A program made the translations under genes and the position numbers. Of a stretch of DNA of 64,000 nt, positions 21,372-32,606 are shown piece after piece (positions within the stretch are counted from its first letter, which is position 1; the number at the start of each line of letters is the position of its first letter). The notes beneath the pieces were generated by a model, which saw nothing but the letters and a program-made list of their open reading frames with translations, had not been told where the DNA came from and searched no databases. This DNA comes from Liopterus haemorrhoidalis. Its lineage: Eukaryota; Arthropoda; Insecta; Coleoptera; Dytiscidae. The stretch is taken from positions 36,548,301 through 36,612,300 of the forward strand of contig OZ020622.1 of NCBI GenBank assembly GCA_963971575.1. The letters run 5' to 3'.

Positions 21372-22265
21372 CGAGGTCTGTTCAAAAAGTATCGCGAATT
21401 TTGTGTTTTTTCAAAAATTATTTATTTATTCATGAATATCTATTTTGTCCCCTTCAAAGAAATCCCCACCAGGTATTATACACTTGCGCCAACGTTTTTT
21501 CCAATCCTCGAAGCACTTGAAAACATCATTTTTTGTGATCTTGTTCAGCTCCTCCTTTGATCTCGTCTTTATCTCCTCACTCGTAGCGTAGCGTCGCCCT
21601 TTCATGGGCCTCTTCAGTTTCGGGAACAAGAAAAAGTCACAGGGGGCCAGATCTGGGGAATACGGTGGCTGCGGCATTATTAGTGTGTTGTTTTTGGCCA
21701 AAAATTCGCGCACATGCAACGATGTGAATTTCGCGGCGACCCGTCTCATGCCCAAATCATTGGTAAAAATCGAATGGCACGAGCCAATCGATATTTTAGG
21801 TCCTCAGCAACTTCTCTAACGGTGATTCGACCATTGGCCAATACTATTTTCTTCACTTCATCAATGTTTTCGTCTGTTGTTGACGTGCTCGGGCGTCTGG
21901 CACGCTCTTCGTCGTTCACATCTTCTCGGCCCTCTGAGAACATTTTGTACCACCGATAAACGTTGCTCCGTCCAAGGTAGCTTCACCATATGCCACAGTC
22001 AACATTCGGAATGCGTCCGCGCACTTAATTTTGTTTTTCACACAAAATTTGATACAGATTCTTTGATCCATTTTTTGGTATAGGCAAAAATCGAAGACGA
22101 GCCAAAACACGTGCAAGCAAAGCAACTGTCAAAAATTAACTGAACATTCAAAATGGCCGAACTTGTCGGCATAAGTGAGAGACATAACGCCACAAAAAAA
22201 TCGAAAATCGAATATACGTAACCCGCGGAAATTCAAAATTCGCGATACTTTTTGAACAGACCTTG
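21372..22265 (-). mobile_element. Mariner element, internally deleted
   Basis: TA-flanked; ends CGAGGTCTGTTCAAAAAGTA and its inverse (CAAGGTCTGTTCAAAAAGTA on the other strand), with about 30 bp near identity extending through TCGCGAATTTTG. 894 bp against about 1.3 kb for full mariners. Confidence 0.85.
21426..22071 (-). pseudogene. Mariner transposase, frameshifted and missing the core
   Basis: Start MDQRICIKFCVKNKIKCADA at 22071, a HTH_48-type N-terminus, then RRPSTSTTDENIDEVKKIV in a second frame. A jump follows to a third frame with the C-terminal block PPYSPDLAPCDFFLFPKLK (third catalytic Asp of DD34D) and the end ...GDKIDIHE at 21426. At least two frame changes, and the segment with the first two Asp residues is deleted. 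Confidence 0.75.
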
Positions 22266-22732
22266 TACGTGTCCGTTCATACTGCGCAGCCATGATTTTG
22301 TCTTGGGGAGGGCCGAAACTAGATTTCAAAGTGGAACTAGATTTGAAATCTACTAACTTTCAACGATTGAATCGGGTTTTTGGCCATTTTGTTAAGCTAT
22401 TGTAAATCATACTTACACTGAATATTCTATGTTAACTTAACTGTCATTATTAAATGTAATTTTCATTACATTTTAATTTTCATTTTGATTGTCATTCTTA
22501 ACACAAATTTTCCATTTCTTAATATTTTTTTCTTCGATAATTGTAAAAATGTACTATAGTGCGTTCAAAGGTGAGTTTGCAGTACAGGGCATATGGAGTA
22601 GTTCTTTTTCATACTCTCTAATGGGTTTACACAATGACACTATCCTTTTCTTGCTTGTCGACGTTGCCAGCTCTAAAACGCGCTGGTCTGTGAAGACGTG
22701 GTATTCTACAAATGACCATTTGTTTTCCAAGG
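22266..22732. other. No gene seen
   Basis: Intron sequence; no supported feature. Confidence 0.45.
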
Positions 22733-23073
22733 GGTCCGGACCCCCCCCCCCCGTACTGTGATGAGTGAGGACTTGTTTTTGCTCTTTACTTAAAATTTGG
22801 AAGTGAGGACCTTTTTTTTGCTCTTCACTTAAAACTTAGAAGTGAAGATCTTTTTTTTTGCTCTTCACTTAAAATTTAGAAGTGAGGACCTTTTTTTTGC
22901 TCTTCACTTAAAACTTAGAAGTGAGGACCTTTTTTTTTGTTTGCTCTTCACTTAAAATTTAGAAGGGAGGACCTTTTTTTTTGCTCTTCATTTGAAATTG
23001 AAATTTTGTCCTGTGTTTATAAAAATTATGTATAATTGGACCCCCCAAGCCAAAAATCTGTGTGCGCCCCTGA
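22733..23073. repeat. Tandem array of the AAGTGAGGACC hairpin motif, probable hAT MITE
   Basis: Six units of about 40 bp (22769-23000) of the form AAGTGAGGACC, T7-9, GCTCTTCACTT, then AAAATTTAG; each unit can fold on itself. Flanked by C-runs, with right end GTGTGCGCCCCTG resembling hAT MITE ends. A clear target duplication was not found, so the outer limits are approximate. Confidence 0.65.
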
Positions 23074-23948
23074 AGGGAAACGTCACACGTATGCGTAGTT
23101 CAAACTAGCATACAAAATTAATAAAGATGTTGCACGTTTTTTAATATTTCTATTGACTATTTTCATAATAGGTATTTATTTCAAGACAGTTCTACTGAAT
23201 AAATTATAGATAAACACCTAAGAAAATTTGATACTGATTTATATAAAATTTAAGGTGATGGGTATTTGTAATATAGTTAATAAATAACAATAAAATCGAA
23301 TACAAATATAATTTTAGGTATATTTAAATAAAAATAGAAAAACAAATTGCTATAATAATATAGTAATTAATAAAATTGAAGGTTATATCTGTTTTTAAAA
23401 ACGGTTGGACGTATTTTAACGAAATTTAGTACAATAGAATAGAACCAGGATTCAAATATAGGCATGGTATCTCAAAATTTTCTTTCTTAGGGGGTGTTTC
23501 TGGGTTAAAACTGGTATTAAAAAACTTGAAATATTTCCTTTATAAACAGAACTATCCAAACAGAAAAAACTATACAATAAAAATTGTTTATAAGAAAACA
23601 AATCTAATTTATTCTATACATTTTTTCAATTTGAGGATTATTAGGGTAGTTACGGGGGTACACCCTAAAACTAAAATATTGAAATATTTCACTTTTTATT
23701 CTCTTCACATCAAAAATAAATTTAAGAAAATTTATTTAGAACGAAGAAACATTCCTTTCGAAGAAGAATGAAATTAAAAATAATAGAAAATCAAAAAATT
23801 AAACGATATATTTATATTTATAGCCAAAAATCAAACTTCACATGCATTAACATATACGATAAACAAAGACTGACGTCCCGTTAGCATACGGATGACGCGT
23901 ATCCTCTCTATTTACCCCCACCACTACAAGTTACGAGACAACCTTATA

Positions 23949-23950
<2 letters not shown>
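23074..23950. other. AT-rich DNA, no gene seen
   Basis: Includes diverged copies of a CACCCTAAAACTAAAA / TTGAAATATTTC repeat (23520-23700) but no gene. Confidence 0.5.

Positions 23951-23952
<2 letters not shown>

Positions 23953-23993
<41 letters not shown>
23953..23993. repeat. (TA)n microsatellite
   Basis: About 40 bp of alternating TA, next to (TTTA)n that forms the tail of the LINE fragment on the - strand. Confidence 0.95.
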
Positions 23994-23997
<4 letters not shown>

Positions 23998-24143
23998 TAT
24001 TTATTTATTTAAAGACACATCAGCTACTTGGCTATTAGTGTCTAATAAGGTTACATTATTGTTACATTTTGTTTGGTTTGTATATAAAACTTATATTAGG
24101 TTATGTATGTTGGCTGCCTGTAAGAAATTAAGTACGTTGTTAG

Positions 24144-24451
24144 CAGTGATGGCATCCTAAATTTTCAGGAAGCGGTTCTATAAAGTCATGTGATATCTAG
24201 GAACCTATTCTGTATTTTTAAGAGTGAAAACAAATCACTTACTTCCATTTATTAAATATACGGAAAAAATTTTAAGAGCGTATTATTAATAACCTATAAA
24301 ATAAATATTACATTTGCAACACTGAATTCAAAACTGAAGTCAGAGTAACTCATTTATTTTTAATAATTCTAACAACCGGTTCCCTAAGGTTTCAATAATT
24401 TTAAGAAACGGTTCGCGCTAACCGGTCCGTACCGGTAGGATGCCATCACTG
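24144..24451. mobile_element. hAT MITE with 8-bp duplication GTTGTTAG
   Basis: Ends CAGTGATGGCATCCTA / TAGGATGCCATCACTG are perfect inverted repeats; GTTGTTAG on both sides (24136-24143, 24452-24459). 308 bp with ACCGGT-type subrepeats near the right end. Confidence 0.9.
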
Positions 24452-25061
24452 GTTGTTAGTCATTGTTGAGTCAAGTCTTAAGATGTCATTAAGGTCTGGT
24501 GGTAAGTTGTAGTTTATACGTAGGTTAGTGTAGAGTTGATAGTCTATTAGTATATGGTTAACGGTAAGTTGTTCGTTACATGTCTCACATATTTTGGTAT
24601 CTAGTCTTGCCATGAGGTGTTCGTGTGTGTGTCTGGTGTGTCCGATTCTGAGTCTTGTCATTATTATTTGTTCTCATCTGTTGGTGCCTGAGTTCCAGTT
24701 CTGTATGTCGTCCTTGACGGTTCGTAGTTTGTTGTTAGTGGTGTCACGTCATTTGGTCAATCTGGTTATACTGAGTTTCTTCTTAATATTCTGTTTTACG
24801 TAAGTTTTGTTGGGGGGTAGATGAAGGGTTTCTTCGTGATTGGTGGACTCTCGGGCGGCTGTTTTTGCACGTTCGTTGCCTTCTATTCCAATATGGGCGG
24901 GAACTCAGATGAGGTGCACTATTTTGTTTTGTTCTTTTGTCATCTGGTATAGTTGGTCTTGTATTTGCTGAATAACAGTTTCCTTTGAGTAGTTGTTGTT
25001 GAGGGCCTGTAGTACGCTCAAAGAATCGGTGCATGTGTTTATGTGTCTGTGGATGATATAA

Positions 25062-25968
25062 AGGCGGAATTCCACTGAGGCAACACTGAACGACATGAGG
25101 CATGATACTTGTTTCCTAGTGTCGCCTGATTATAGGTGTGCGACTATGTGTCACAAAATTCAATAATGTCGCATGCGGAAATTGTCTCCCCTCGTCGCAT
25201 GCGCTTTGTCGTCTATGCTTGTAGCATGCGTCTAAAACGATTCCATTCAGGCAACTTCAGTTTGGTGTATCATGTCTTTACAAACAGTCGCGGCAGCTGC
25301 TTATTTAGTAATAGCTCTGAATCGAAAAAAAAAAAAGAGAAGAAAGCCACGGTGGTGGAGAAGAGAACTATATGTTGGTGTTCAAAGTCCTCATCATCAC
25401 TGCCAGCAGTTGACAATGTTGATTTAGGTACATCGACGTCCACTAAAAAACTTAAGAGTTCAAATGCAAACCATTTCCCTTTTTTGTTGGGAGATGAGCC
25501 ACTCTTTTTTTATTGCAGTTTTTTTCGCTCACGATGGAATGCTGAACGCAAATTCTTGATTTTATTTTTTACCTCAGCCACCGTACAATTGTATTTATTC
25601 GCCAATTGCTTTAACTTATCATTTTTAATTCTAATGTCTTTATAATTACTAATTTTATTGTTCCATAATTCGGGTGAATTATGGTAATCTTCAATAAATA
25701 ATGTAGTTTTTTCATTATTCCAATCCATGTCGCACGATACAAGCCGCACGGATCCGTTGGCTGTTGGATAACGACGACACTGTTCGACACGTTGAATCAT
25801 GTCGAGAGGTGACGCATGCGATCCGGCAACAACAATCAACTTGTAGCATGCGGCAAGGAGACTTGTTTCTTGTCGCTTCGTGTTCCTTCAATGGAAAGAC
25901 TGTGTGTAGCATGCGTCAATGCCGCATGCTACATGTTGCCTAAAAGTTGCCTCTGTGGAATTGCGCCT
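25062..25968. mobile_element. Harbinger element, non-autonomous, with MADF gene
   Basis: Ends AGGCGGAATTCCACTGAGGC and an inverted copy at 25946-25968 with two differences in 23 bp. TAA duplication at 25059-25061 and 25969-25971. Many GCATGC words lie near both ends. 907 bp; it keeps the MADF accessory gene but no DDE nuclease. Confidence 0.85.
25355..25740 (-). pseudogene. MADF-domain protein of a Harbinger element
   Basis: DNA-binding partner thought to guide Harbinger nuclease to element ends. - strand frame from MDWNNEKTTLFIEDYHNSPE (start about 25730) through NKISNYKDIRIKNDKLKQLA and VAEVKNKIKNLRSAFHRERK, matching a MADF domain from end to end. An in-frame TAA at 25510-25512 cuts it; the frame continues beyond the stop with KKGKWFAFELLSFLVD, the usual conserved segment after MADF. 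The simplest reading is a single nonsense mutation (CAA to TAA). Confidence 0.7.
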
Positions 25969-26431
25969 TAAGATGCCATTTCGATCGCCTTCAGAATTGC
26001 TACCGCTTCTGCTTCGAACACACTACTGGTTGTCGGTAATTGGTATGTTTTACTTTCATAGTTGTGAACAGTAGCTATAGTACAACTATTCTCTGTTTTT
26101 GATGCATCCGTGAAGTAAAACTGGTACTCGAGCAGATGCAGCTGTAGTTCAGCAAATTTTGTTTGTAAAACGGTCGGTTCTATTTTTTTGTATTTAGCTA
26201 GACCTGTGTTTATGGTTACTTTCCCAAAGAGCCAGGGTGGAGTATGATGGAAGGTAATGGACTGGATTGTGGGAATAAGAATATTGTTGGATTGTATATT
26301 TTAATATCTTAGGCAAATAAATCTTGGGCAAACTCAATTCTCATGACAACTTAAGAGAACGAAACGCCCATTTAGTTTCGCTTAAACCAAAGAAATGACC
26401 TATATACTGAGTGAATGTATCATTGTTACAG

Positions 26432-26699
26432 GATGATCCAGTAAATTTAGACAATAAGACTAGCATGGTGTCATTCAACACTTCGGTACCGATGTCGACA
26501 TACTTAACCTGCTTTATAGTGTGCGATTTCAAGTTCACGGAGGAGACAGTGAAAGCATCTGTGGGGAATGATGTGAAACTTAGGGTGTATGCCACGAAAG
26601 CTCAAGTTGGAAAGACCAAGTTCGCATTGGACGTCGCTAAAAAAGCCATTGCCTATTACATAACTTATTTCAATATTGAATATCCACTACCTAAACTAG
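26432..26699 (+). CDS. M1 aminopeptidase exon b (SVPMSTYL block)
   Basis: Acceptor ATTGTTACAG, donor CTAG/GTGAGT; phase 0 in, phase 1 out. Encodes DDPVNLDNKTSMVSFNTSVP, MSTYLTCFIVCDFKF and KAIAYYITYFNIEYPLPKL, the end of the N-terminal beta domain and the entry to the catalytic domain. Confidence 0.92.
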
Positions 26700-26864
26700 G
26701 TGAGTAAACAATTTATTATTTATGTATTACAGCAATGCTACCCAAACTTTTTCCTCCGTTATTCAAATTATTAACCACTATGAAAAAATAACATTTTAAT
26801 GTTTTTTTTTTTTTGCAAACAAGTTATTTTTATGCCATTTTACGTATCAAAAATTACATCACCG

Positions 26865-28450
26865 TCAGATCATCTTGAAGAGTGTAAAAGTAAATATCGA
26901 CACCAAGAAAGGATGTGGTTCTGACAAAATTCACCCGAAATTTATTAAATATTGTGCACATTATCTAAGTACATAAGATAAAATTGTACAGGCAGTGGCA
27001 CCAGCAATCACCCCAATCATGACAAGTTTAATAAATAGTTGTTTCGAATCCGGCGAATTTCCTGACGCACTCAAGGTATCTAAGGTCACACCGGTGCACA
27101 AAAAAGGAGACACTGCAAATCTTGATAATTATAGGCCTATAACTATAACTCCCATTCTATCTAAGATAATTGAGATTGCTAGGATCATTAAGTTTTTCGA
27201 TAAACACAACCTACTATCGAATAATCAGTTCGATTTCAGAACCAAAAAATCAACAATCTCTGCAGCCAATGCCCTCGTAGATGAGATAGTAAAAAACATT
27301 GAACAAGGTTTTCATGTGGTCACCACGAGCTGCGATCGTACTAAGGCTTTTGATTGCGTGGTACTCACCATATTAGCAGGGCCGGCGCTAGGATTTGCGA
27401 GGCCATGTGCGAGAAGAGCCGCGGGGCCTGCTGTTCAGATCCAAGTGAGGAGAAAAAAAAAAGGTCCTCATCTCCATGCGCGGGGCCTGTTGTTCAGATC
27501 CAAGTGAGGAGCAAAAAAAAGGTCCTCATCTCCATGCGCGGGGCTTGTTGTTGACCGCGGGGCTTGTTGTTGACCGCGGGGCCTGCTGTTCAGATCCAAA
27601 TGAGGAGCAAAAAAAAAAAGGTCCTCATCTACATGCGCGGGGCCTGTTGTTGAACCGCGGGGCCTGGTGTTGACCGCGGGGCCATGTGCGGCCGCACATG
27701 CTGCACATGCCTCGCGCCGGCCCTGCATATTAGCATCCAAATTGGAACACTACGGAGTACGGGGAACCGCCTTAGATCTTATAAAAAACTATTTATCAAA
27801 CCGGCACCAGATAGTTACAACGCAAGAGGGTACATCCAACATCGAAATAATAAATATCGGGACCCCTCAGGGTTCAGTTATAGGGCCTCTGTTATTTATT
27901 ATCTATATAAATGACCTTCCACTGACCCTAGCTGATTTTGAGACAATTATATTTGCGGATGATACTAGTATTGTAAAAAAGAGTCTCCCAGACGAAATAT
28001 CCCATGTGGTTCAGGGCATGTTCGACCAGACCTTGGACTGGTTCAGTGCTAATCACCTGGCACTAAATAAAACAAAGACAACCAATCTTGTGTTTAGTCA
28101 GGACAGAATATTGCCTGAAAATTATATTATATGAAAATAAGTGTATGAAGTTTCTGGGTGTACATATCGATGCTCAACTAACGTGGAAAGATCACATAAC
28201 ACACGTCGCTAGCAAACTAAATAGTAGTATTTATTTTTTCCGATATATGGGGCAAAATGTACAACATGGTCTTAACGCTCCGCCATCAATCACCACTAAT
28301 TCTTTGCGAGCTCCCAAACATATTCCACCCCACAACCATAATTGAACCTCCAACAAAAGATACAGTAGTAGCAAAATTAAATAGTGCATTTTGTTCTCCT
28401 TTGCGTCGATACAATCTTTCCCTAATATAGAGCATTCAAAGCTATCTAGA
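26865..28450 (+). pseudogene. Jockey-type LINE reverse transcriptase, 5'-truncated, split by an hAT MITE
   Basis: RT blocks: KVTPVHKKGDTANLDNYRPI, CDRTKAFDCV, then after the MITE at 27377-27725 YLSNRHQIVTT, GTPQGSVIGPLLFIIYINDL, IIFADDTSIV (catalytic) and KFLGVHIDAQLTW. The reading frame is continuous across the MITE when its 8-bp duplication is taken into account. A stop at 28132 and a frame change before KFLGV show decay. Lies wholly in the intron between exons b and c. Confidence 0.8.
27377..27725. mobile_element. hAT MITE with 8-bp duplication CATATTAG, internal tandem repeats
   Basis: Ends CAGGGCCGGCGCTAGG / CGCGCCGGCCCTG are inverted; CATATTAG on both sides (27369-27376, 27726-27733). 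Interior is GC-rich tandem units of about 55-60 bp (GGGCCTGCTGTTCAGATCCA plus the hairpin motif in reverse sense, three copies at 27440-27625). Confidence 0.9.
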
Positions 28451-28673
28451 TATAGGCTACAAAATAATAAAATTTAAAAAAAAAAACATAATTTTCAATC
28501 TGTTCTTTTAAATTTGCCGGTGTGTGTATTATTTATAAAGTTATCAGTAATGAAAAACATTTTAAACTTTGTCTATAAAAATGTTAGTCACTTAAAAGTC
28601 GTATCATATGTTATCTTAATTAGACATGAATATCTAAATGTTTGTAATTAATACATGTTTTTTATTGTTGCAG

Positions 28674-28844
28674 ATATGATAGCGATACCAGATTTCGTGT
28701 CTGGTGCCATGGAACACTGGGGCCTGGTAACATATAGGGAGACGGCACTGCTTTACGATGAAGAAACCAGCTCCTCGGCGAATAAGCAACGTGTCGCCAC
28801 TGTTGTCGCCCATGAGTTAGCACACATGTGGTTTGGAAACTTAG
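28674..28844 (+). CDS. M1 aminopeptidase exon c (GAMEH and HELAH motifs)
   Basis: Acceptor TTGTTGCAG, donor TTAG/GTAAGA; phase 1 in and out, 57 codons. Encodes [20 protein letters not shown] (exopeptidase motif, normally GAMEN) and [14 protein letters not shown], the HEXXH zinc site: two His ligands and the general-base Glu. The Asn-to-His change in GAMEN is a single codon, CAC. Confidence 0.95.
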
Positions 28845-28989
28845 GTAAGATTATACGTTATCTATAGTGATGTGCCTGTAGAGATGGTAATAAAAATTAA
28901 TTAATCGATTAATTAATCATTTGATTTATCGAAATGTTATAACCGATATTCTATTAAATTGGTAGAAAATAATCTATGAAATAAAAAGA

Positions 28990-29195
28990 AAAACATATAC
29001 ACTGGCCGACAAAAAAATGGAACTAACTATGTTGTATTTTAAAGGCTGATAAAAAATTATTTAACCGTTTTATTAGGAAACTATAAGAATTAGACATAGT
29101 ACAATGTCTGCATAAATAACTATTGTTTGTTGCTAATTAAACAGGCTGCAACAATAAATTATATCCATTTGAATGAAAACTATATAATATCACAT
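28990..29195 (+). mobile_element. Tc1-type terminal fragment
   Basis: TATACACTGGCCGACAAAAA is a typical Tc1-like element start; no matching right end or transposase follows. Confidence 0.35.
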
Positions 29196-29199
29196 ATTA

Positions 29200-30754
29200 A
29201 GTACGTAAGTTTTAACACCAATAACTTTTATTTTTTTATTTTTATTTATTTTATTTATTAGGCCAATCTAACAGGACAAGTTGTCCCAATTATAGGTTTG
29301 GCACAACATACTACACAAAATTACAAAAACAAAAAAAAATCATCTGTAGTATAAACTTAAGGCTAGAATCTTATTAAAATTACATAAAAAAATGGACAAG
29401 ATGTAAAATTAAATTAAATTTGAAATTTTCTTTTTAAAACTTGCTGAATATGTCTGGAAAACCAGGAAGATCAGAGTAAAAGTTATGCGAAGTAGATACT
29501 CTATTCATACTAGAGTTTAAATAATAGTTAGTCCGAGTAAGTGCCACAGAAAAAAGTTCAAAATTTATAACTGAGTAGATAGGCACCCTTAACGAGATTA
29601 ACGAGATAACTAGTTCCGAACAATCTACCAAACCATTTATAATCTTGTACAAGAATACTAGATCCGTTGTTTTACGTCATTTTTCAAGTTGCTGTAAATT
29701 AACATTGAAATTAGGAAAATTTCTATTCATGAAATAAGTAAATTTATTTTGTACAGCTTGAATTCTGTTAAGATAGACAAAATACTGAGGGGACCAACAA
29801 ATGGTTGCAAATTCAAGCTGACTTCTAACTAGGAATGACGTCGGGTACCCGGGTACCCGCTACTCGACCCGTTAAGGTTCTACCCGGTTCCGAGTTTGAA
29901 TACCCGCTACCCGTTATCTACCCATTACCCGTTAACTAACGGGTAATTAACGGGTACTGGGTAATTAACGGGTACTGGGTAATTAACGGGTACCAGGTAA
30001 TTACCGGGTAGCGGGTAGTTACCGGGTAGCGGGTAATTAATAGGTAGCGGGTAATTAATGGGTACCAGTTGAGGTGAAGACCTTTTTTTTGCTCATCACT
30101 TGGATTTTGGAGGTGAGGACCTTTTTTTTTCTCATCACTTATATTTTGGAGATTGACAAAATTGAAAAATATACTGTATTTCCAAATTTTGTAGCGGGTA
30201 ATTAACGGGTACCGAGTAATTAACGGGTAGCGGATAATTAACAGGTAACGGGTAGCGGGTAAATAACGGGTAGCGGATAATTAACGGGTAATGGGTAATT
30301 AACGTGTAATGGGTATTACCCGGGTAATTGTGGCGGGTACCCGGTTCCAGAAATTTCTAATTCTCGTCATTCCTACTTCTAACCAACGTTTTATAGAGTG
30401 TCATAACAGACAGAGGATTCTGAAAACATCGGCATGAACGTATAAGAAAACCTAACATTTTGTATGCTTTTTTGACTACAGTATCAATATGTAAGTACAT
30501 CAAGTATTAACTTGCTGTCCAAAATGACACCAAGATCTCTAATATTGTCAACAGTGCTAATAGCTGCACCCCCTATATGGTAATTGACATCAAAAAAGCT
30601 TCGATTCCTTCCAAATGTAATCTTATAAAAAATGTTTAGGTTTAATAGTCCGAGAGCTAGCAACGTTTTCGAGAAAGAATTTTAGGTCGGCTGGTTTTTC
30701 GATATTTCCCATTCTTATTGAAGTTAGGTAGGGATGCGGTACGTTGCCAGACCT
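29200..30754 (-). pseudogene. Jockey-type LINE 3' part, split by an hAT element
   Basis: - strand: FFDVNYHIGGAAISTVDNIR, DLGVILDSKL, then across the hAT insertion VRSQLEFATICWSPQYFVYL, NRIQAVQNKFTYFMN, and the end DLPGFPDIFSKF (29434). A (TTTAT)n-type tail lies near 29230. The order fits the region after the RT domain of jockey-type LINEs. Several stops. Confidence 0.7.
29830..30375. mobile_element. hAT element with 11-bp GGGTAATTAAC repeats
   Basis: Ends TAGGAATGACG / CGTCATTCCTA and 8-bp duplication CTTCTAAC (29822-29829, 30376-30383). Interior consists of about 25 imperfect copies of an 11-bp unit GGGTAATTAAC with GGGTACC variants, in both senses at the two ends. Two hairpin motifs (30073-30145) sit in the middle. 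546 bp. Confidence 0.9.
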
Positions 30755-31574
30755 GGGAGCGGTTGCGTTTACCTGTGCGCATCTCGCCTGTACAGGTAAA
30801 AAGTGGATATTTTGAAATCATTTTACGACATTTTTTTTTTTTTATATATAATTTTCTATGTGTTTTTAGCATTATAAATTTATAGTTGCCAGACAGTTTC
30901 GTTGTTGCTAACATTGCGCCAGATCTAATTTAAGTATTTAAAAAATAATAATTTGCAAACCATTTTAGTATAGCTGTAATTTTAATATGATATAGTTCTG
31001 TAATCGAAGAATACAATATTAATTTGCCAGACGGAAATTCCGTTGTTTAACTAGGAACCAGACCAATTTAAGTCCCGGGGATAATAGGTGAGTTAGAAGA
31101 GTGTGGCAGCTTATTCGTTGGTTGCGTGAGAAAGATAGCTGCAACAGAGGGCGTTAGAGAGAGACAGGTTATATAGGTTAGAATTTCATAAAAAAAATAG
31201 AGCAGAATAATAATTAAAGTAAAATGAGATGAGAACAACTGATAAAAAATATTATTAGCAAAATAAAACAAATCATTTATTTTAAATATATAGGAAATGA
31301 AACATAAAATGTAATTCAGTATTTTTATTGAATAATTCTGTCACATGCTACATCGTCAGCATCATCGTCACTGCTATCATCGTTATCATTCCTTATATCA
31401 TTATTATTATTGTATTCAGATGTATCGTCATTTTCTAGGACAGGAGTATATGTAAAAAAAAATAAAAAAAAAAAATAAATAAAAATATTATTATTTTTTA
31501 AATTTTAGTATTTTACCACTTTTTACTTTTTACCTGTACAGGCGAGATGCGCACAGGTAAACGCAACCGTTCCC
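30755..31574. mobile_element. TIR element with 50-bp ends, superfamily unknown
   Basis: Left end GGGAGCGGTTGCGTTTACCT and an inverted copy at 31516-31574; match runs about 50 bp through GCGCATCTCGCCTGTACAGG. 820 bp. Includes a - strand Asp/Asn-rich reading stretch (31325-31445) and repeated GTTGCCAGAC words. No target duplication found. It truncates the mariner on its right. Confidence 0.6.
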
Positions 31575-32125
31575 ATATTTCCCGCGTATCATATTTTTCG
31601 CGCTCACATCATGAGGAACCCATATATCGAGCTTCTTTTTGTAGCCAGCTTTTCGTAAATGGTTCAAAACAGTTTTGTGGTCAATGCCTAGCTCCGTACC
31701 AATATCGACACTGCTCATATGCCTATCTTGCTGGACTTTTTCAAGAATTTCATCAGCCTTTTCACTGATTGGACGACCAGAGCGTGCGTCATCTTTCACA
31801 TTAAAATTACCAGAACGAAAGCGAGCGAACCATTTCCGCGCAACAGATTTTGATAAAGTGCCTTCACCGTACACAGCACAAATTTTTTCACAAGCTTGCG
31901 CAGCGTCTTCCCTTTGTCGTAATAATATTGCAAAATATAACGCAATTTTTCATTACTTTTCTCCATTTTCAAACGCAAACTTTCCAACCACTGCACAAAT
32001 TTTGATGCTCGAACTGTCTGTCACCTTTCCAATGAGCGCTTAGTGGTGTCGCTGCGATCTGTGTTTCCTGAGTTATTTGCAATTAGCGCCGTCTATCAGC
32101 AAAAACGCCACGAACTTTTTCCCAT
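31575..32125 (-). pseudogene. Mariner transposase N-terminal half
   Basis: - strand start MEKSNEKLRYILQYYYDKGK at about 31964, then after a frame change YGEGTLSKSVARKWFARFRS, GRPISEKADEILEKVQQDRH and GIDHKTVLNHLRKAGY: the paired HTH DNA-binding domain of mariner/SETMAR-type transposases. The 5' end near 32125 (GATGTTATGAACTTATTATG) is a mariner-like terminus. The catalytic domain is missing; the TIR element at 30755-31574 abuts the break. Confidence 0.75.
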
Positions 32126-32606
32126 AATAAGTTCATAACATCATAAAAAAAAAAACACAAGAAAAAATTAAAAAATCTTTTATAATGCATAAATATTGTT
32201 AAATAAGAACAAAATGTTTATTTAATTTTAATGGGACGGTTGGGACTTCATATTGCTCACAAGTTTGTTAATGTTCGGGGAAAACAACTGATGTAGCAAC
32301 ATGCAACGTGTTTTCTAGGTGCGAATCAGTTTTTCGCGTCCTTGCTTCTGACTAACTAACTTCATCCTAGAAAATAACTGCTCACATTTGTAAGTGATTC
32401 CAAAGAGCGTTATTCTCTTCTGAGCAAAAGCTGTGAGTTTCGGAAATTTGTCAACTAGGAAATATTTCTCTCAATTAATTAACTCAATTAGTGAAATATC
32501 CTTTATTTTTGACTTCAAATCTGACTTCTTCTGTAGCTCAAGTAGTTCCAAGTGGCGCTTGTTTCACATCTGATCTCTGAAAACAAAGATATATTCGCGG
32601 GCCAGA

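Larger units (their letters stand above)
24000..26290 (-). pseudogene. LINE C-terminal fragment with RNase H, split by two insertions
   Basis: On the - strand: SVFEAEAVAILKAIEMAS (RNase H Glu region, about 25975-26060), then across the Harbinger insertion CTDSLSVLQALNNNYSKET (RNase H Asp), GIEGNERAKTAA, and a C-terminal finger-like CETCNEQLTVNHILIDYQ. The 3' end has a (TAAA)n tail near 24000. This is an I/R1-group LINE carrying RNase H. Stops interrupt it; insertions are hAT MITE 24144-24451 and Harbinger 25062-25968. Confidence 0.75.

Noticed and set aside
22733..22760. 8-bp duplication for the hairpin array element at 22733-23073
   Set aside because: No matching flanks could be found, so it is listed only as a probable hAT MITE.
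25136..25645. 169-aa + strand ORF
   Set aside because: Antisense shadow of the MADF gene in the Harbinger element.
27440..27640. CRISPR-like repeat array
   Set aside because: Eukaryotic context; repeats and spacers both vary, and the array lies in an hAT MITE with an 8-bp duplication.
29946..30310. Telomere-like or satellite array
   Set aside because: Bounded by hAT ends and a target duplication, so it is internal to a transposon.
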